Of a stretch of DNA of 64,000 nucleotides, positions 38,173-48,932 are shown in pieces. Source of the stretch: Thermoplasmata archaeon (GTDB lineage: Archaea; Thermoplasmatota; E2; DHVEG-1); contig JADBLO010000039.1 of the NCBI GenBank assembly GCA_014894395.1, positions 1 to 64,000 of the forward strand, written 5' to 3'. The notes under the pieces are model-generated. The model ran no database searches and had not been told where the DNA came from. It worked only from the letters and a program-made list of their open reading frames with translations. The translations under genes and the position numbers were made by a program. Within the stretch, counting starts at the first letter, position 1, and every line of letters starts with the position of its first letter.

Positions 38173-38519
38173 TACATTTTTTTTAAGTGATAAACAAGAG
38201 AACGAATGCACCTGCGAAAAAAATTCATTATAAAATCAATACGCATTAACAATCCCTAATGATTATGTAGAAAGTCTATTTTAATATGTATTCCTCTGTA
38301 TTATTATTTTACTGATAATTTTATAAAAAGAAAAGAAAAAAATAGAAGAGAGGTTAGTTAGCAGCGATTAAATGTTTTGTGGGCTACTGTAACTTCCCTG
38401 TTGTCCTAGCCCTTGATTATTCTGTAGGTTACCCTGTAGTCTTGCTTTCTCGGTTGGCGCTATCTCTAACTGTTAGTTTTATACTGTAAGTTCCTTTTTC
38501 TGAGTCTTTCCCAAATAAA

Positions 38520-39167
38520 TTATTTTACAAATGCAAGGAGGGCAAAACCATAAAGCGAAAAAGCAGGCCAGATGGATATTCCTAATGCTCGCATTTTATT
38601 ACTCACACTACCAAAATACCCGATAGCAACCCCTTCATGTTTAGTGGTGTATTCTTGGTTGTTTATCTTCACATATATATGGTCATAACCCGCATAATTA
38701 TTGTCTCCATGCCATTTTAATATGGTACCCTTACTAAAAAAGACAAAAAGAGCGGATCTAATAAGTCCTGGAAAACAAAATGCCTCACCATTAGAATCTG
38801 CATCAACTTTACAGGCAGAATACATATCTTTAATGTCTGTACCAGAATGCAATAAAATTTCTCTAATACTATTACTATCTGCTATTCCTTTTTCTGTTAT
38901 AACTTTTATTATCTGTTGCAAAACATATTTATAATCCAAATCTTTTATCTGATCCAATGATCTCTTCAACAATGGTAAATCGTCTTTTGTTAATCTGACA
39001 TTAGGATCAACATATACATCGTTCTGGGCAGTTGAACCTTGATCTACTATAGGTTCATTTATAGTCGATGTTTGTTGTGTTTGCGGTACAGTTACAGCGG
39101 TTGCAGTTGAAACCATCAGCAACGCTATTACAACAGCCCCAAAACTTCCTATTACGATTTTTTTCAT
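38520..39167 (-). CDS. Predicted secreted protein, 215 aa
   Basis: Signal-like MKKIVIGSFGAVVIALLMVSTATAVTV; no recognised domain. Confidence 0.6.
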   Translation of the reverse strand: MKKIVIGSFGAVVIALLMVSTATAVTVPQTQQTSTINEPIVDQGSTAQNDVYVDPNVRLTKDDLPLLKRSLDQIKDLDYKYVLQQIIKVITEKGIADSNSIREILLHSGTDIKDMYSACKVDADSNGEAFCFPGLIRSALFVFFSKGTILKWHGDNNYAGYDHIYVKINNQEYTTKHEGVAIGYFGSVSNKMRALGISIWPAFSLYGFALLAFVK

Positions 39168-39512
39168 ATTTTTTTCCTCCTCGTATTGCCTGTCTCTGTC
39201 AAGGCATTACTAAATAAGATCATTTTCAAATATATAAACTTTATAGTGCAATCATCCAATCTTTAATCTTTTTTTATGATAAAAAATAATTTACGGCGTA
39301 AAGCTCTCGTAACATGACCATAATTAATTTTACGAGTCACATACCCCACCTTTGCCAAGACCTTTCGTAAGAATATTGGAAAATATATTTGAGGAAATTA
39401 AAAAAAGGCCAATACATTACATCTTCAACCCGATATTAGCATCTCTATAGAGGAGTTGACAGTCTCGAACCAATGAACAATAAACTATTTCAGCCCCCTC
39501 TCTATTGCATAC

Positions 39513-39728
39513 TTGATAACTATGACTGAAAAAATCCCACAACACATACATTGTCATATCTGCGGAAAAGCTATCCCTGCCTCAGACACCGAAACGATGT
39601 GTTCTGACGAATGCAAGCAACGCTATCAAGGCTTAACAAAGCGACGAAAACTCTGGGTTTATATCATGTACGCGTTGATCTTTGTCATGATCGCAGTGTT
39701 GTTCATCGCACCAATGTTAAGCAAATAA
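39513..39728 (+). CDS. DUF2116-like zinc-ribbon membrane protein
   Basis: HCHICGKAIPASDTETMCSDECKQRYQ then one TM helix. Confidence 0.8.
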   Translation: MITMTEKIPQHIHCHICGKAIPASDTETMCSDECKQRYQGLTKRRKLWVYIMYALIFVMIAVLFIAPMLSK

Positions 39729-39776
39729 AAAACTTTTTTTCTCTTTTTTTTTAAAGAAAAATAAATTGGAGAATAG

Positions 39777-39971
39777 TTATTCGCTGAGTTCTTCCTGAAG
39801 GTCAATGACCATTTCAGTGAGTACATCTTCGAAGATCTGATGGCGGTACTCTTTAACTGAGCCGTTCGCAAGATGCGCTCGTGCGACGAAATCTCTCCCG
39901 TCTTTAAGGATTTCAATGTGACAGACTGTCTCCATGATTCTCCCGTCCTGTTTTACTCCCGTATTCATCAA
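39777..39971 (-). CDS. Small conserved hypothetical protein
   Basis: METVCHIEILKDGRDFVARAHLANGSVKEYRHQIFEDVLTEMVIDLQEELSE; start likely at the internal Met. Confidence 0.55.
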   Translation of the reverse strand: MMNTGVKQDGRIMETVCHIEILKDGRDFVARAHLANGSVKEYRHQIFEDVLTEMVIDLQEELSE

Positions 39972-40017
39972 CGATATTTATATGTTTTGTGCGCAAGGTT
40001 AATGTGGTTTGCTTCCC

Positions 40018-40923
40018 ATGTCTGCGTTGGGACGTGGTGTTGTGGAAACTATACGAAATGCTGCGGTCGCAGGCCAGTTCTACCCAGGAAATGAAAAAAG
40101 TTTAAAACAGCAAATCGAGGAGTGCTTTTTAGACAAACGGGGAATTGGGACGATTCCTTCGCTTAAAAAAGTTGGAAATAACCTGAAAGGCCTCGTGGTG
40201 CCGCATGCAGGGTTCGTCTACTCCGGGGCGATCGCGTCTCATGCCTATGCTCGTCTTGCAGAGCAAGGGTTTGCTGACACGTTCATAATCCTTGGACCGA
40301 ACCACACTGGCATGGGTTCCGGTGTCTCGGTGATGACAGAGGGTGCATGGAAAACACCACTCGGAACGGTCCCGCTTGATTCATCCGTCGCACAAACCAT
40401 CTCTACTGGTATTATAGACCAGGATGCAACTGCACACACCTACGAGCATAGTATCGAGGTACAGCTTCCGTTCTTACAATATATTGCACGAGGTCGGAAG
40501 TTTGAGTTTGTCCCTGTGTGTATGATGATGCAGGACTACGAAACCGTTCAAGAAGTAGGTGCTATCCTTGCCAAAGCTTCTCAGAAATCAAAAAAGAACA
40601 TCGTTCTCATCGCCAGCAGTGATTTTTCCCATGCCGGGTTTAACTACCAAAGTATGCCACCCAAAGGGATGCGTGTGGATACATACACGGAAAAACAAGA
40701 TGCCCTCGCGATCCAAAGTATTCTTGCGTTAGACCCAAAAGGACTCATCCAAACGGTGGAGGAACATACTATCACGATGTGTGGATATGGTCCGGTCGCA
40801 GCAATGCTTTTTGCTGCAAAAAAACTCGGAGCAACTAAAGCAGAACTCTTAAAATATGGGACGTCGTATGAGGTCCATCCTGGTTCCTCCTGTGTCGGGT
40901 ATGGGGCAATCGCGGTTGCATAG
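40018..40923 (+). CDS. MEMO1 family protein (AmmeMemoRadiSam system protein B-like)
   Basis: AVAGQFYPGNEKSL, GLVVPHAGFVYSGAIASHAY, ILGPNHTG, IASSDFSHAG. Confidence 0.93.
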   Translation: MSALGRGVVETIRNAAVAGQFYPGNEKSLKQQIEECFLDKRGIGTIPSLKKVGNNLKGLVVPHAGFVYSGAIASHAYARLAEQGFADTFIILGPNHTGMGSGVSVMTEGAWKTPLGTVPLDSSVAQTISTGIIDQDATAHTYEHSIEVQLPFLQYIARGRKFEFVPVCMMMQDYETVQEVGAILAKASQKSKKNIVLIASSDFSHAGFNYQSMPPKGMRVDTYTEKQDALAIQSILALDPKGLIQTVEEHTITMCGYGPVAAMLFAAKKLGATKAELLKYGTSYEVHPGSSCVGYGAIAVA

Positions 40924-40934
40924 GTGAAAAAGCC

Positions 40935-41876
40935 ATGAAGAAACAGCCAGTTCAAGATATCGAATTAACAAAAAACATGACCACAAACCAACTCATAAAA
41001 GCATTGTACAATTCAGGAGGTTTTTCCGCAAAAAAGGTTGCAGACGGCGTGGACATCCTCGAGCACATGGTAAAAGAAAAGAACTGCGTGAAGTTCTTGT
41101 CGTTTCCCGCGTGCATTATTTCAACAGGTACACGAGGAGTCATCAAGGAATTGCTAAAGCGGAAGCTGTTTGATGTCGTGATCACCACCACAGGGACCTT
41201 AGATCATGATCTCGCACGGGTCTGGAAAGACTATTACCACGGGTCGTTCATGGCCGATGACAAAGAATTGCATCAGCAAGGAATAAACCGCCTCGGAAAC
41301 ATCTTCATACCACTGGAGTGTTATGGGGCGATTCTCGAAGAAAAAATACAGCCAATCCTTACAGAATTATACGCAGAAAAACAAAAATGGTCCACCAAAG
41401 ACCTGATCTGGGAGTTTGGCAAACGACTTGAAAAAGAAAAAAACGGCAAAGACTCAATCATATATTGGGCGTGGAAAAACAAGATACCTCTTTTTGTTCC
41501 TGGAATAACGGACGGTGCGTTTGGGTCGCAACTCTGGATGTATTATCAGGAGCATCGGAACTTCACCATTGATCTTTTCAAAGATGAACAGGACCTCTCG
41601 GATATTGTATTTACTGCAAAGAAAACAGGTGCATTCATTATCGGGGGCGGGATTTCAAAACACCATGTGATCTGGTGGAACCAATACTGTAATGGACTTT
41701 CCCACGCGGTGTATATCACCACGGCAGTGGAACATGACGGGAGTCTTTCTGGTGCACAAACAAGAGAAGCCATCTCCTGGGGAAAAATTGCAGAGAAAGC
41801 AGATAATATCACCATAGAAGGGGATGCAACGGTTTTGCTTCCGTTGATGATCAGTGCGTTGCTCGAACGACTATAA
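40935..41876 (+). CDS. Deoxyhypusine synthase
   Basis: FLSFPACIISTGTRGVIKELL, TTTGTLDHDL, GITDGAFGSQLWMY, GGGISKHHVIWWNQYCNGLSHAVYITTAVEHDGSLSGAQTREAISWGKI. Confidence 0.96.
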   Translation: MKKQPVQDIELTKNMTTNQLIKALYNSGGFSAKKVADGVDILEHMVKEKNCVKFLSFPACIISTGTRGVIKELLKRKLFDVVITTTGTLDHDLARVWKDYYHGSFMADDKELHQQGINRLGNIFIPLECYGAILEEKIQPILTELYAEKQKWSTKDLIWEFGKRLEKEKNGKDSIIYWAWKNKIPLFVPGITDGAFGSQLWMYYQEHRNFTIDLFKDEQDLSDIVFTAKKTGAFIIGGGISKHHVIWWNQYCNGLSHAVYITTAVEHDGSLSGAQTREAISWGKIAEKADNITIEGDATVLLPLMISALLERL

Positions 41877-41884
41877 AACAATGG

Positions 41885-42214
41885 TTATAGCTGATTAAAA
41901 CTTGGTCTTTTTTTCTCTAAGACGCGATCAAGGATTTCTTTCTCATCTGCCTCGCGAATCGGATCCTGTGAAATAGATTCTTGACGGTCTGATTCGTCCA
42001 TTCGGTCTTGTCTCTGACGTTTTCCTTTGGAAAGCATCCCAAACGCTTCGCTGACAAAATCCAGTTCCTCGGTCGTTGGACACCAGGAAATCGTGTTCTT
42101 GTTGGTAAAAAAGTTCGGTGCGTCTCTATCGAACTGAATGTTTAATACTAATTCTCCAGATATTACATCCTTATCGAGTTGGAGTGAAACATAAATTTTT
42201 TCTGGTTTTTTCAT
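41885..42214 (-). CDS. Hypothetical protein, 109 aa
   Basis: ORF with acidic/basic C-terminal tail; no recognised domain. Confidence 0.55.
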   Translation of the reverse strand: MKKPEKIYVSLQLDKDVISGELVLNIQFDRDAPNFFTNKNTISWCPTTEELDFVSEAFGMLSKGKRQRQDRMDESDRQESISQDPIREADEKEILDRVLEKKRPSFNQL

Positions 42215-42549
42215 AGCTTTCCCATCCTCATTATAACAACTATAACAAGAATCAGGTTTTATATTTTTCTTTTATTGCAAATAGCAGACCCTAGATCTTT
42301 TCGCGATTTCATCTGATTTTTCATGGATTTTCTTAAAATCCATCAGAGGTTGTTTTATGATTTATTGTCTGTACATCCACTAAAATGACAAACACATCCT
42401 ATGATGAAAACGATTCCAAATATCATAACTTTTTTTTGTATTTTCTCCCTTAAAAGGTTTTGTGTACAGGTACCAAGGTATATTAAAAAACCTATCCTCC
42501 TTTGTAATGGAAAATACGAAAAATAAGAAAAAGGCTCAGTCACAACTGT

Positions 42550-42648
42550 TTATTCTTTTTTCGTGACTTCTTTTACTAAATTACTTTTTTGCGCTGAGGA
42601 GGCAAGATATTTCAGGATCTGTTCCTTTTGTTGTTGGGTTAACGCCAT
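42550..42648 (-). CDS. Putative 32-aa microprotein
   Basis: MALTQQQKEQILKYLASSAQKSNLVKEVTKKE with SD gaggtga upstream of ATG. Confidence 0.45.
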   Translation of the reverse strand: MALTQQQKEQILKYLASSAQKSNLVKEVTKKE

Positions 42649-42658
42649 GTGTTCACCT

Positions 42659-42790
42659 CTATTCGTTATATATATCAAGGATTTCGAAGAATTCTCTCTT
42701 GATGATATACCCTTGGTCTGTCTTTTTGATCAAATCGTGTTTTAGGCAGAACTCGATGACCTCATCCTGTTCGTTGCTTTCATTCATCAT
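42659..42790 (-). CDS. Putative 43-aa microprotein
   Basis: MMNESNEQDEVIEFCLKHDLIKKTDQGYIIKREFFEILDIYNE with gaggtga SD upstream; its stop overlaps the SD region of the 32-aa ORF. Confidence 0.45.
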   Translation of the reverse strand: MMNESNEQDEVIEFCLKHDLIKKTDQGYIIKREFFEILDIYNE

Positions 42791-42986
42791 CTCTCTTTCA
42801 CCTCTATGTGATAAGAGCTCTCGTTATCTCTTATCATGTTACTTGTTGCCAATGAACATATATAAAGCTACCTCGTCAAAATAACAAAATGAAAAAAAAA
42901 AAAGAACCATCACTCTTTCCTCCTGCCAATAATACCACTCTATACCATTAAAGTTATATGAAAACAATGGTTCCCTTTACATAACT

Positions 42987-45572
42987 ATGAATAGAAATCT
43001 AAATACACACGTGCTCCTGTCAACAGTTATGATCTCTGTTAATATTATATGTATCCTTCTCGCGTTAAATCTGCTTTCCAACAACTTTGGCATCGTCTCC
43101 CCTCCGCTTCTCCATCTTATCACCATCTCCCTCCTTCTTGGAGTACTACTTCTCAATCTTCCCCTGCAACACACCATTCGTACCCTTAGAAAAGAAAACC
43201 CTCACCTCATGAAACTGATCATGGGACTTATTCTTCTTGTCGGCGCATTCCTTCTCCTTATCTTCTCCCTAAACCAGCTCCTCTGGATTTCCAGCATCCC
43301 GCTCCTCATCTCCGGACTCGATCTCATCCTTCAGGCTGTTGACAGAAAAAGAAAAGAACTACCGCTCCTCGCAGTTGCATCATTTGGATATGCACTTGTG
43401 TTTCTAATCTTCCAAACCATTCCTTTCTCTTGGTATATCCACCAACAATGCTCCCTACTGGCTTCTCATACAATTGGCATCATCATTGGAACACCACTCC
43501 TTCTTGGCCCAGCCACAAGCGGACTTGGGATACTTCTTATTTTCCTGATATTTCTCATAAGCAGTTTTCTTCTCCAAGCCAAGAAAACACGAAAAGAAAT
43601 CGCCTGGTTCACCGTATGCAGCGGAGGGTTGTTTTTTGTATGGATCCTCTACCTCGTTATCCTTGGATTTGTTTCTTTTACATCAAAAAACGATACAGTA
43701 AACCTCCACCCGCTGCTCTTTCTATTCTGTCTGATTCCCACCTTTGGCTACCTCCTCCGCTATCGGTTCAAAGAGACACCAACAGATGCAATACCTCGGA
43801 ATGGTAACTATAAGAAAATCCTGAAAAACGGTGCGGTCTGGGCAGTTGTCTTGTTATTCCTCTCCGTTACAATGCTGACTATCTTTGTGAACTCAGAAGC
43901 ATCCCCCGTAGAACACCGAAAGGTTCTCTTCTACGGTGAACACATGCTAGGCACCTGGGATCTCCCAGAATATGGAAAATATGGAAAGGATGCGGTCGGC
44001 ATGTTCGGCCTCTGGCCAGTCTACCTCACCACCCTGGGATATGAAACAGAGATAATTGTCGAGAATAAAACCATGTTCCTCGATACGACCCAGGCATCGA
44101 ACCAGAACATCACCCGATATATGAATTTCACCGCGTACACCACCGTCATTGAATCGCAAAAAATCACCAAACAACTCCTTAATGATACCAGTATTTTTGT
44201 GGTCACCAACCTGAACATCTCCTTTTCATCTGAAGAACAAATCATCATCTGGGAGTATGTGAACAACGGAGGATCACTCCTAATCCTCGGGGATCATACC
44301 AACGTCGGCGGCATGCAAGACCCTTTAAATGAACTCCTCGCCCCTGTTGGAATCAGCTTCCGGTTCGACGCAGCACTCCCCCTTGATGAAAAATTCAAAT
44401 GGCTCACCTGCACCCAACTCCTGCATCACCCGATCACCTCACCACTCACCAGTCTTGATGAACTCCAATATGGAGTGGGTGCCTCACTGAATATCACCGC
44501 CTCCTCATTTCCTGTTATCATCGGAACCTACGCCCTCTCAGATGACGGAAATCAGTCGAACAAAGACATCGCATATCTTGGTGATTACGAATACAACAAA
44601 GGAGAACAACTCGGAGACCTTATTCTTGTTGCAGGAGCCTACTACGGTGAAGGAAAAGTACTCGTGTTCGGCGACACGTCCTCTTTCCAAAACCCTGCGA
44701 TTGCATTTTCGTTCCCGTTTATTCAAAGCACCTTTAACTGGCTCGCGAGTAAACAAACCGCGACCACGAACACCCTACAGATGGGAATCTCGATGGTGTC
44801 TCTCATTGGCGCAATAATTGTCTATCGGTTTTTCAAGAACAAAACAATTCCCTTTGCATTATTTCCAATTATTCTCTGCACCGCTTTACTCCTTTCCACG
44901 TCTCTGAATCCGCTGTTGATCGACAACAATAAAATGACCGGAAACATCGTCTTCATCGATGCATCGCACAGTGAACGATTTACCCTGGAATCATTTACCG
45001 ATGAGTCGGTAAACGGTCTCATCGTAAACCTCCATCGAAACAACTACCTCCCTATTCTTCTGCGAGAGTTCTCCAAAGAAAAAATCACAACAAGCAAAAT
45101 TCTTATCTTTGTCGCACCCACCACCGCATTCACAGGAGACGAAGTCGCCTTTCTAAAACAATATATGACGAACGGCGGATTTATACTCCTTGCCACCGGT
45201 TACGAAGATAAAGAGGCATCGCTCCCACTCCTGCAAGCATTCGATGTTGATGTTGAACAAATACCCTTAGGGCCTGTCCCGTATGTGGAAGGCAATACGA
45301 CGCTCTATCAAAATGAACCACGATTTGTCGATAGCTGGCCGTTGTCATTTAAGGAGAACCAGACGATATCGTACTATAACTTTACCTGGGCGGACCTCAC
45401 CTACCATCTCGTCGTTTTTATAAAACACGGGGCAGGGGGGTTGCTGATTATCAGCGATAGCCAGTACCTGCTTGATAAAAACATTGAATCTATTTACGAC
45501 TACTGGCCGGGCAACATCCTCTTCTTAAAATATCTCCTCAATGAATTACAGACAATGGAGGAATTGCGATGA
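42987..45572 (+). CDS. Multi-TM protein with DUF4350/GldG-like (GATase-fold) extracytoplasmic domains, 861 aa
   Basis: N-terminal TM bundle; ectodomain WEYVNNGGSLLILGDHTNVGGMQDPLNELLAPVGISF and second AFLKQYMTNGGFILLATGYED. Confidence 0.7.
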   Translation: MNRNLNTHVLLSTVMISVNIICILLALNLLSNNFGIVSPPLLHLITISLLLGVLLLNLPLQHTIRTLRKENPHLMKLIMGLILLVGAFLLLIFSLNQLLWISSIPLLISGLDLILQAVDRKRKELPLLAVASFGYALVFLIFQTIPFSWYIHQQCSLLASHTIGIIIGTPLLLGPATSGLGILLIFLIFLISSFLLQAKKTRKEIAWFTVCSGGLFFVWILYLVILGFVSFTSKNDTVNLHPLLFLFCLIPTFGYLLRYRFKETPTDAIPRNGNYKKILKNGAVWAVVLLFLSVTMLTIFVNSEASPVEHRKVLFYGEHMLGTWDLPEYGKYGKDAVGMFGLWPVYLTTLGYETEIIVENKTMFLDTTQASNQNITRYMNFTAYTTVIESQKITKQLLNDTSIFVVTNLNISFSSEEQIIIWEYVNNGGSLLILGDHTNVGGMQDPLNELLAPVGISFRFDAALPLDEKFKWLTCTQLLHHPITSPLTSLDELQYGVGASLNITASSFPVIIGTYALSDDGNQSNKDIAYLGDYEYNKGEQLGDLILVAGAYYGEGKVLVFGDTSSFQNPAIAFSFPFIQSTFNWLASKQTATTNTLQMGISMVSLIGAIIVYRFFKNKTIPFALFPIILCTALLLSTSLNPLLIDNNKMTGNIVFIDASHSERFTLESFTDESVNGLIVNLHRNNYLPILLREFSKEKITTSKILIFVAPTTAFTGDEVAFLKQYMTNGGFILLATGYEDKEASLPLLQAFDVDVEQIPLGPVPYVEGNTTLYQNEPRFVDSWPLSFKENQTISYYNFTWADLTYHLVVFIKHGAGGLLIISDSQYLLDKNIESIYDYWPGNILFLKYLLNELQTMEELR

Positions 45573-48097
45573 AACGATTCCTCTGGCTCGGCATCCTCTT
45601 TCTTTCGGCGAGTTGGTTGTTTTTCATCCCTCAGTTCACGATACCGGATGCGGTCATGGGGACACTCTTAGTAATTCTTGGAGTACTGTGCATGATCGGT
45701 GGAGTATGGCACACCGTACCGAAACACCTGGATACAAAATACATACTCCTACTCATACCACTGATTCTCGCACTCATCGTTGTCCCGTATCCGTACAACC
45801 TTGGACTTGCGGTTCTCACCATAGGGCTCCTCTTATCTGTGGTGTTCAACAGGGTGGAAACCGCACAAGCAATCCCCTTAGGTATTGCTCTTGCAGGAGT
45901 CATCCTCCTCATGCAAACCACGGTGTTTCCCTTGTACACGATATTCGTCTCCCATGGGCATCGTGTCGACATTCTCTCACCGGTGATTTCCTTGGTGGGA
46001 AACCTCCTCGGGTTGCACACATCGACGAATAACGGTATCATGTTCATACAAACCATTCAACACACCTATCCGGTTACTATCACCTGGGAGAAACTCGGAT
46101 GCTATCTGTTGCTCAACATATTCCTTGGCGCACTTCTTCTATTTGCTTTACGGTATGGAAAACGAAAGATCCTGCGAAACACCATCATCTTTCTCCTCAC
46201 TAGTAGTATATACATCATCCTACGATTTGTCGCAATTCTCTATGGGTATCTTACCACAACGGAGCTTTCCATCTTCTGGGACCCCCTCTACATGACACTT
46301 AGTTTCCTTCCTTTAGCGCTTCTCCTCATGAAACTTCTTCCTCTCAAAGACTCAGACGAAGAAACCATCCGAGTACCATCGCTTGGTTTTACAAAGAAAC
46401 ATCTCGTTGTCCTGCTGATGATGTTTCTCCTAGTTTTCTCTGTCATTGGCACATTTACCTTTCAAGACCCTGGAACTATAAAAAACGGTCGTGTACTCAT
46501 CGACGAGTATCACAGTCAATGGGAGGATACGACCAGACCACTTGATACCGAATGGTACGGGTTGCTTTCGACCTACAATTACTACTCATGGGCGCAATGG
46601 TTGAGCTATTACTATGATGTCGTAAAAAACACCAATGGCACCTTAACGGCAGAGCTACTCAACCGCTATGATATCCTCATCCTCAAATGCCCCACAGAAA
46701 GTTATTCAATGCAGGAAATCCAATCCATCAAACACTTTGTCGATAATGGTGGTGGTCTCTATCTGATCGGTGATCATACCAACGTGTTCGGAATGAATAC
46801 GTTTCTGAATCAAATCTCTGAACAGTTCGGGATCCGATATAAAACCGATGCAACCTATGAACTTGGAACCGGGGATCTCTCCATCTACCAGCCGGATCGC
46901 TTGTTTTCCCATCCGGTGATACAACACGTCACGCAGTTTGATTTCATGACATCGTGTACTCTCGAACCAACCTCGCTTCTTGCATCAGCAACCATGGAAA
47001 ACATCATCATCGGCAACCGAGTCACCAGTGAACCTGGCACGTATGCGACCGAGAATTTCTTCAGAGAATCGGTTGTATCACCAGACTCCGAGTACGGATA
47101 CCTCTTACAAGCTGCTGCAATAAAATATGGACATGGGAGGGTCGTTGCCTTTACGGATAGTACGGTGTTTTCCAGTTTCTCGATGTTCACCGATGGATAT
47201 CCTTCATTTACACTTGGTACTATGGAATATCTGAATCGAACAAATTCATATGCCTATCTCAACATCATTTTCATTGGTATTGCCCTTCTATCTCTAGTTG
47301 TACTCTTCGTTCTTCTGAGAAATGTAAAAAAAATCAAGATCCTCTGGATGCTCCTCTTTGCAGGCTTGTTCGCGTTCTCAACAGCAGCACCATTGTTTTC
47401 ATACCTCACCAACGTCTCCTATCCACTTCCTGCTGTTCAGACAGACTACACGCACATTTGTTTTGAACAGCAGCATTCTTCGTTCAACATTTCCGTTAAA
47501 CCAACTGCTACACTCGGCAACAACAAATATAACTATGGCACGTTCTTCGTATGGACGCAACGGGTCGGATGCGTCCCCTCAATCGAAAAAAGTCTCAAAG
47601 ATGCGATAGCAAACGGTGATATCATTGTGATCATTAATCCAATACAATCATTCACAGAGCCAGAAATACAGATGCTGACGACATATCTTGAAAACGGAGG
47701 CAGAGTCCTTCTCATGGACAGTATTACAAACATCAAATCAACCGCGAATGAATTGGTCGGTAATTTCGGTATTTGGATTACGATCAACACCGATGATCAC
47801 CGCGTATATCATAACCTAAGCGAGATCGATGGTACCTCACCAATCGGAAACATCACCTCTCCATACCTTGCCCTCAGCGGTGGAAAACGGATTCTCATCG
47901 CTGGCAATAATGAAACCTACGCAAGTATGATCGAGTTCTCGAAGGAAACAACCGGAAACCTAGGAAAGCTTGTTGTCGTCGTTGACTCGTACACATTCAG
48001 CGATGCAGTTATGGGTGGAACGTTTACGGAGCCTACAGAACGGCAACGTCAAATATATGAGACCGAATTTTTCCTCCTCGATTCGGTTCTTAAATAA
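45569..48097 (+). CDS. Tandem paralogue of the preceding multi-TM DUF4350/GldG-like protein, 842 aa
   Basis: KHFVDNGGGLYLIGDHTNVFGMNTFLNQISEQFGIRY and TTYLENGGRVLLMDSITNIK; 4-bp overlap (ATGA) with upstream gene. Confidence 0.7.
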   Translation: MKRFLWLGILFLSASWLFFIPQFTIPDAVMGTLLVILGVLCMIGGVWHTVPKHLDTKYILLLIPLILALIVVPYPYNLGLAVLTIGLLLSVVFNRVETAQAIPLGIALAGVILLMQTTVFPLYTIFVSHGHRVDILSPVISLVGNLLGLHTSTNNGIMFIQTIQHTYPVTITWEKLGCYLLLNIFLGALLLFALRYGKRKILRNTIIFLLTSSIYIILRFVAILYGYLTTTELSIFWDPLYMTLSFLPLALLLMKLLPLKDSDEETIRVPSLGFTKKHLVVLLMMFLLVFSVIGTFTFQDPGTIKNGRVLIDEYHSQWEDTTRPLDTEWYGLLSTYNYYSWAQWLSYYYDVVKNTNGTLTAELLNRYDILILKCPTESYSMQEIQSIKHFVDNGGGLYLIGDHTNVFGMNTFLNQISEQFGIRYKTDATYELGTGDLSIYQPDRLFSHPVIQHVTQFDFMTSCTLEPTSLLASATMENIIIGNRVTSEPGTYATENFFRESVVSPDSEYGYLLQAAAIKYGHGRVVAFTDSTVFSSFSMFTDGYPSFTLGTMEYLNRTNSYAYLNIIFIGIALLSLVVLFVLLRNVKKIKILWMLLFAGLFAFSTAAPLFSYLTNVSYPLPAVQTDYTHICFEQQHSSFNISVKPTATLGNNKYNYGTFFVWTQRVGCVPSIEKSLKDAIANGDIIVIINPIQSFTEPEIQMLTTYLENGGRVLLMDSITNIKSTANELVGNFGIWITINTDDHRVYHNLSEIDGTSPIGNITSPYLALSGGKRILIAGNNETYASMIEFSKETTGNLGKLVVVVDSYTFSDAVMGGTFTEPTERQRQIYETEFFLLDSVLK

Positions 48098-48190
48098 TAG
48101 ATTTGCTCTCAACTCATGCTTACTTCTTTATATTATAAAATGATAACAATTAAATAGAGGGAGAAACATAAGATATACAGGGAAAGAAGT

Positions 48191-48859
48191 ATGAATAAGA
48201 AAATTCTCATCATAAGTATTTCAGCTGCCGTTCTGCTGGTAGTGGCGTCGTTTAGCTCTGTTATTGGAACCAATGATGCGCAATCAACAAAGAAGATAGA
48301 TTCACCATTGTTTATGGTGCGCACACAACAATCACTTTCTAAAGATGATCAAGCAAGAGTTCAATCTCAGTATCTCGGAAAAGGATTGACTTCGAATCTT
48401 TTTATTACTACAAAACCGTCGCTTTCTACGGCGATAGATAAAACCATAAAACTCTTAAATCAAAACCCAGTGTTTTTCGCAAAATTCCTCGAGATAATCA
48501 CTTCGAATCCACGGGTTATTGCGCTCTTACACGAAAACGGCATCAGCATGGCTCAATTTAAAACTCACTTGAACCGCATGAAAAACGATCCATCTTTATT
48601 TATTGAAGAGATTCGGAACGCAGAACCAAAGTTCTCAGCAAAGGATATAAATACACCGCTGCCGCTTGGCCTAAATACATCGAGTGTAATTGGGTGTGTA
48701 ATCACCGTTATCGTAATGTTACCAATTGTGCTGATTATTGGGCTTATCGTGGTGCTTTTTACCTTGCGTATCTTACAATGTCTTAACCTAAATGAAATCA
48801 TGAATCAACTCATGGATCAGATCGTTCAAGAACTCTTCCCGTCTGGTTATAACATCTAA
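48191..48859 (+). CDS. Predicted membrane/secreted protein, 222 aa
   Basis: Signal-like N terminus and a hydrophobic segment CVITVIVMLPIVLIIGLIVVLF near the C terminus. Confidence 0.6.
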   Translation: MNKKILIISISAAVLLVVASFSSVIGTNDAQSTKKIDSPLFMVRTQQSLSKDDQARVQSQYLGKGLTSNLFITTKPSLSTAIDKTIKLLNQNPVFFAKFLEIITSNPRVIALLHENGISMAQFKTHLNRMKNDPSLFIEEIRNAEPKFSAKDINTPLPLGLNTSSVIGCVITVIVMLPIVLIIGLIVVLFTLRILQCLNLNEIMNQLMDQIVQELFPSGYNI

Positions 48860-48932
48860 ATAATTTTTTTTCTTTTTATTTCTTTCACGATATATTTATA
48901 TAGAGTTCTTACCAATTATTAGGTTATAGAAT

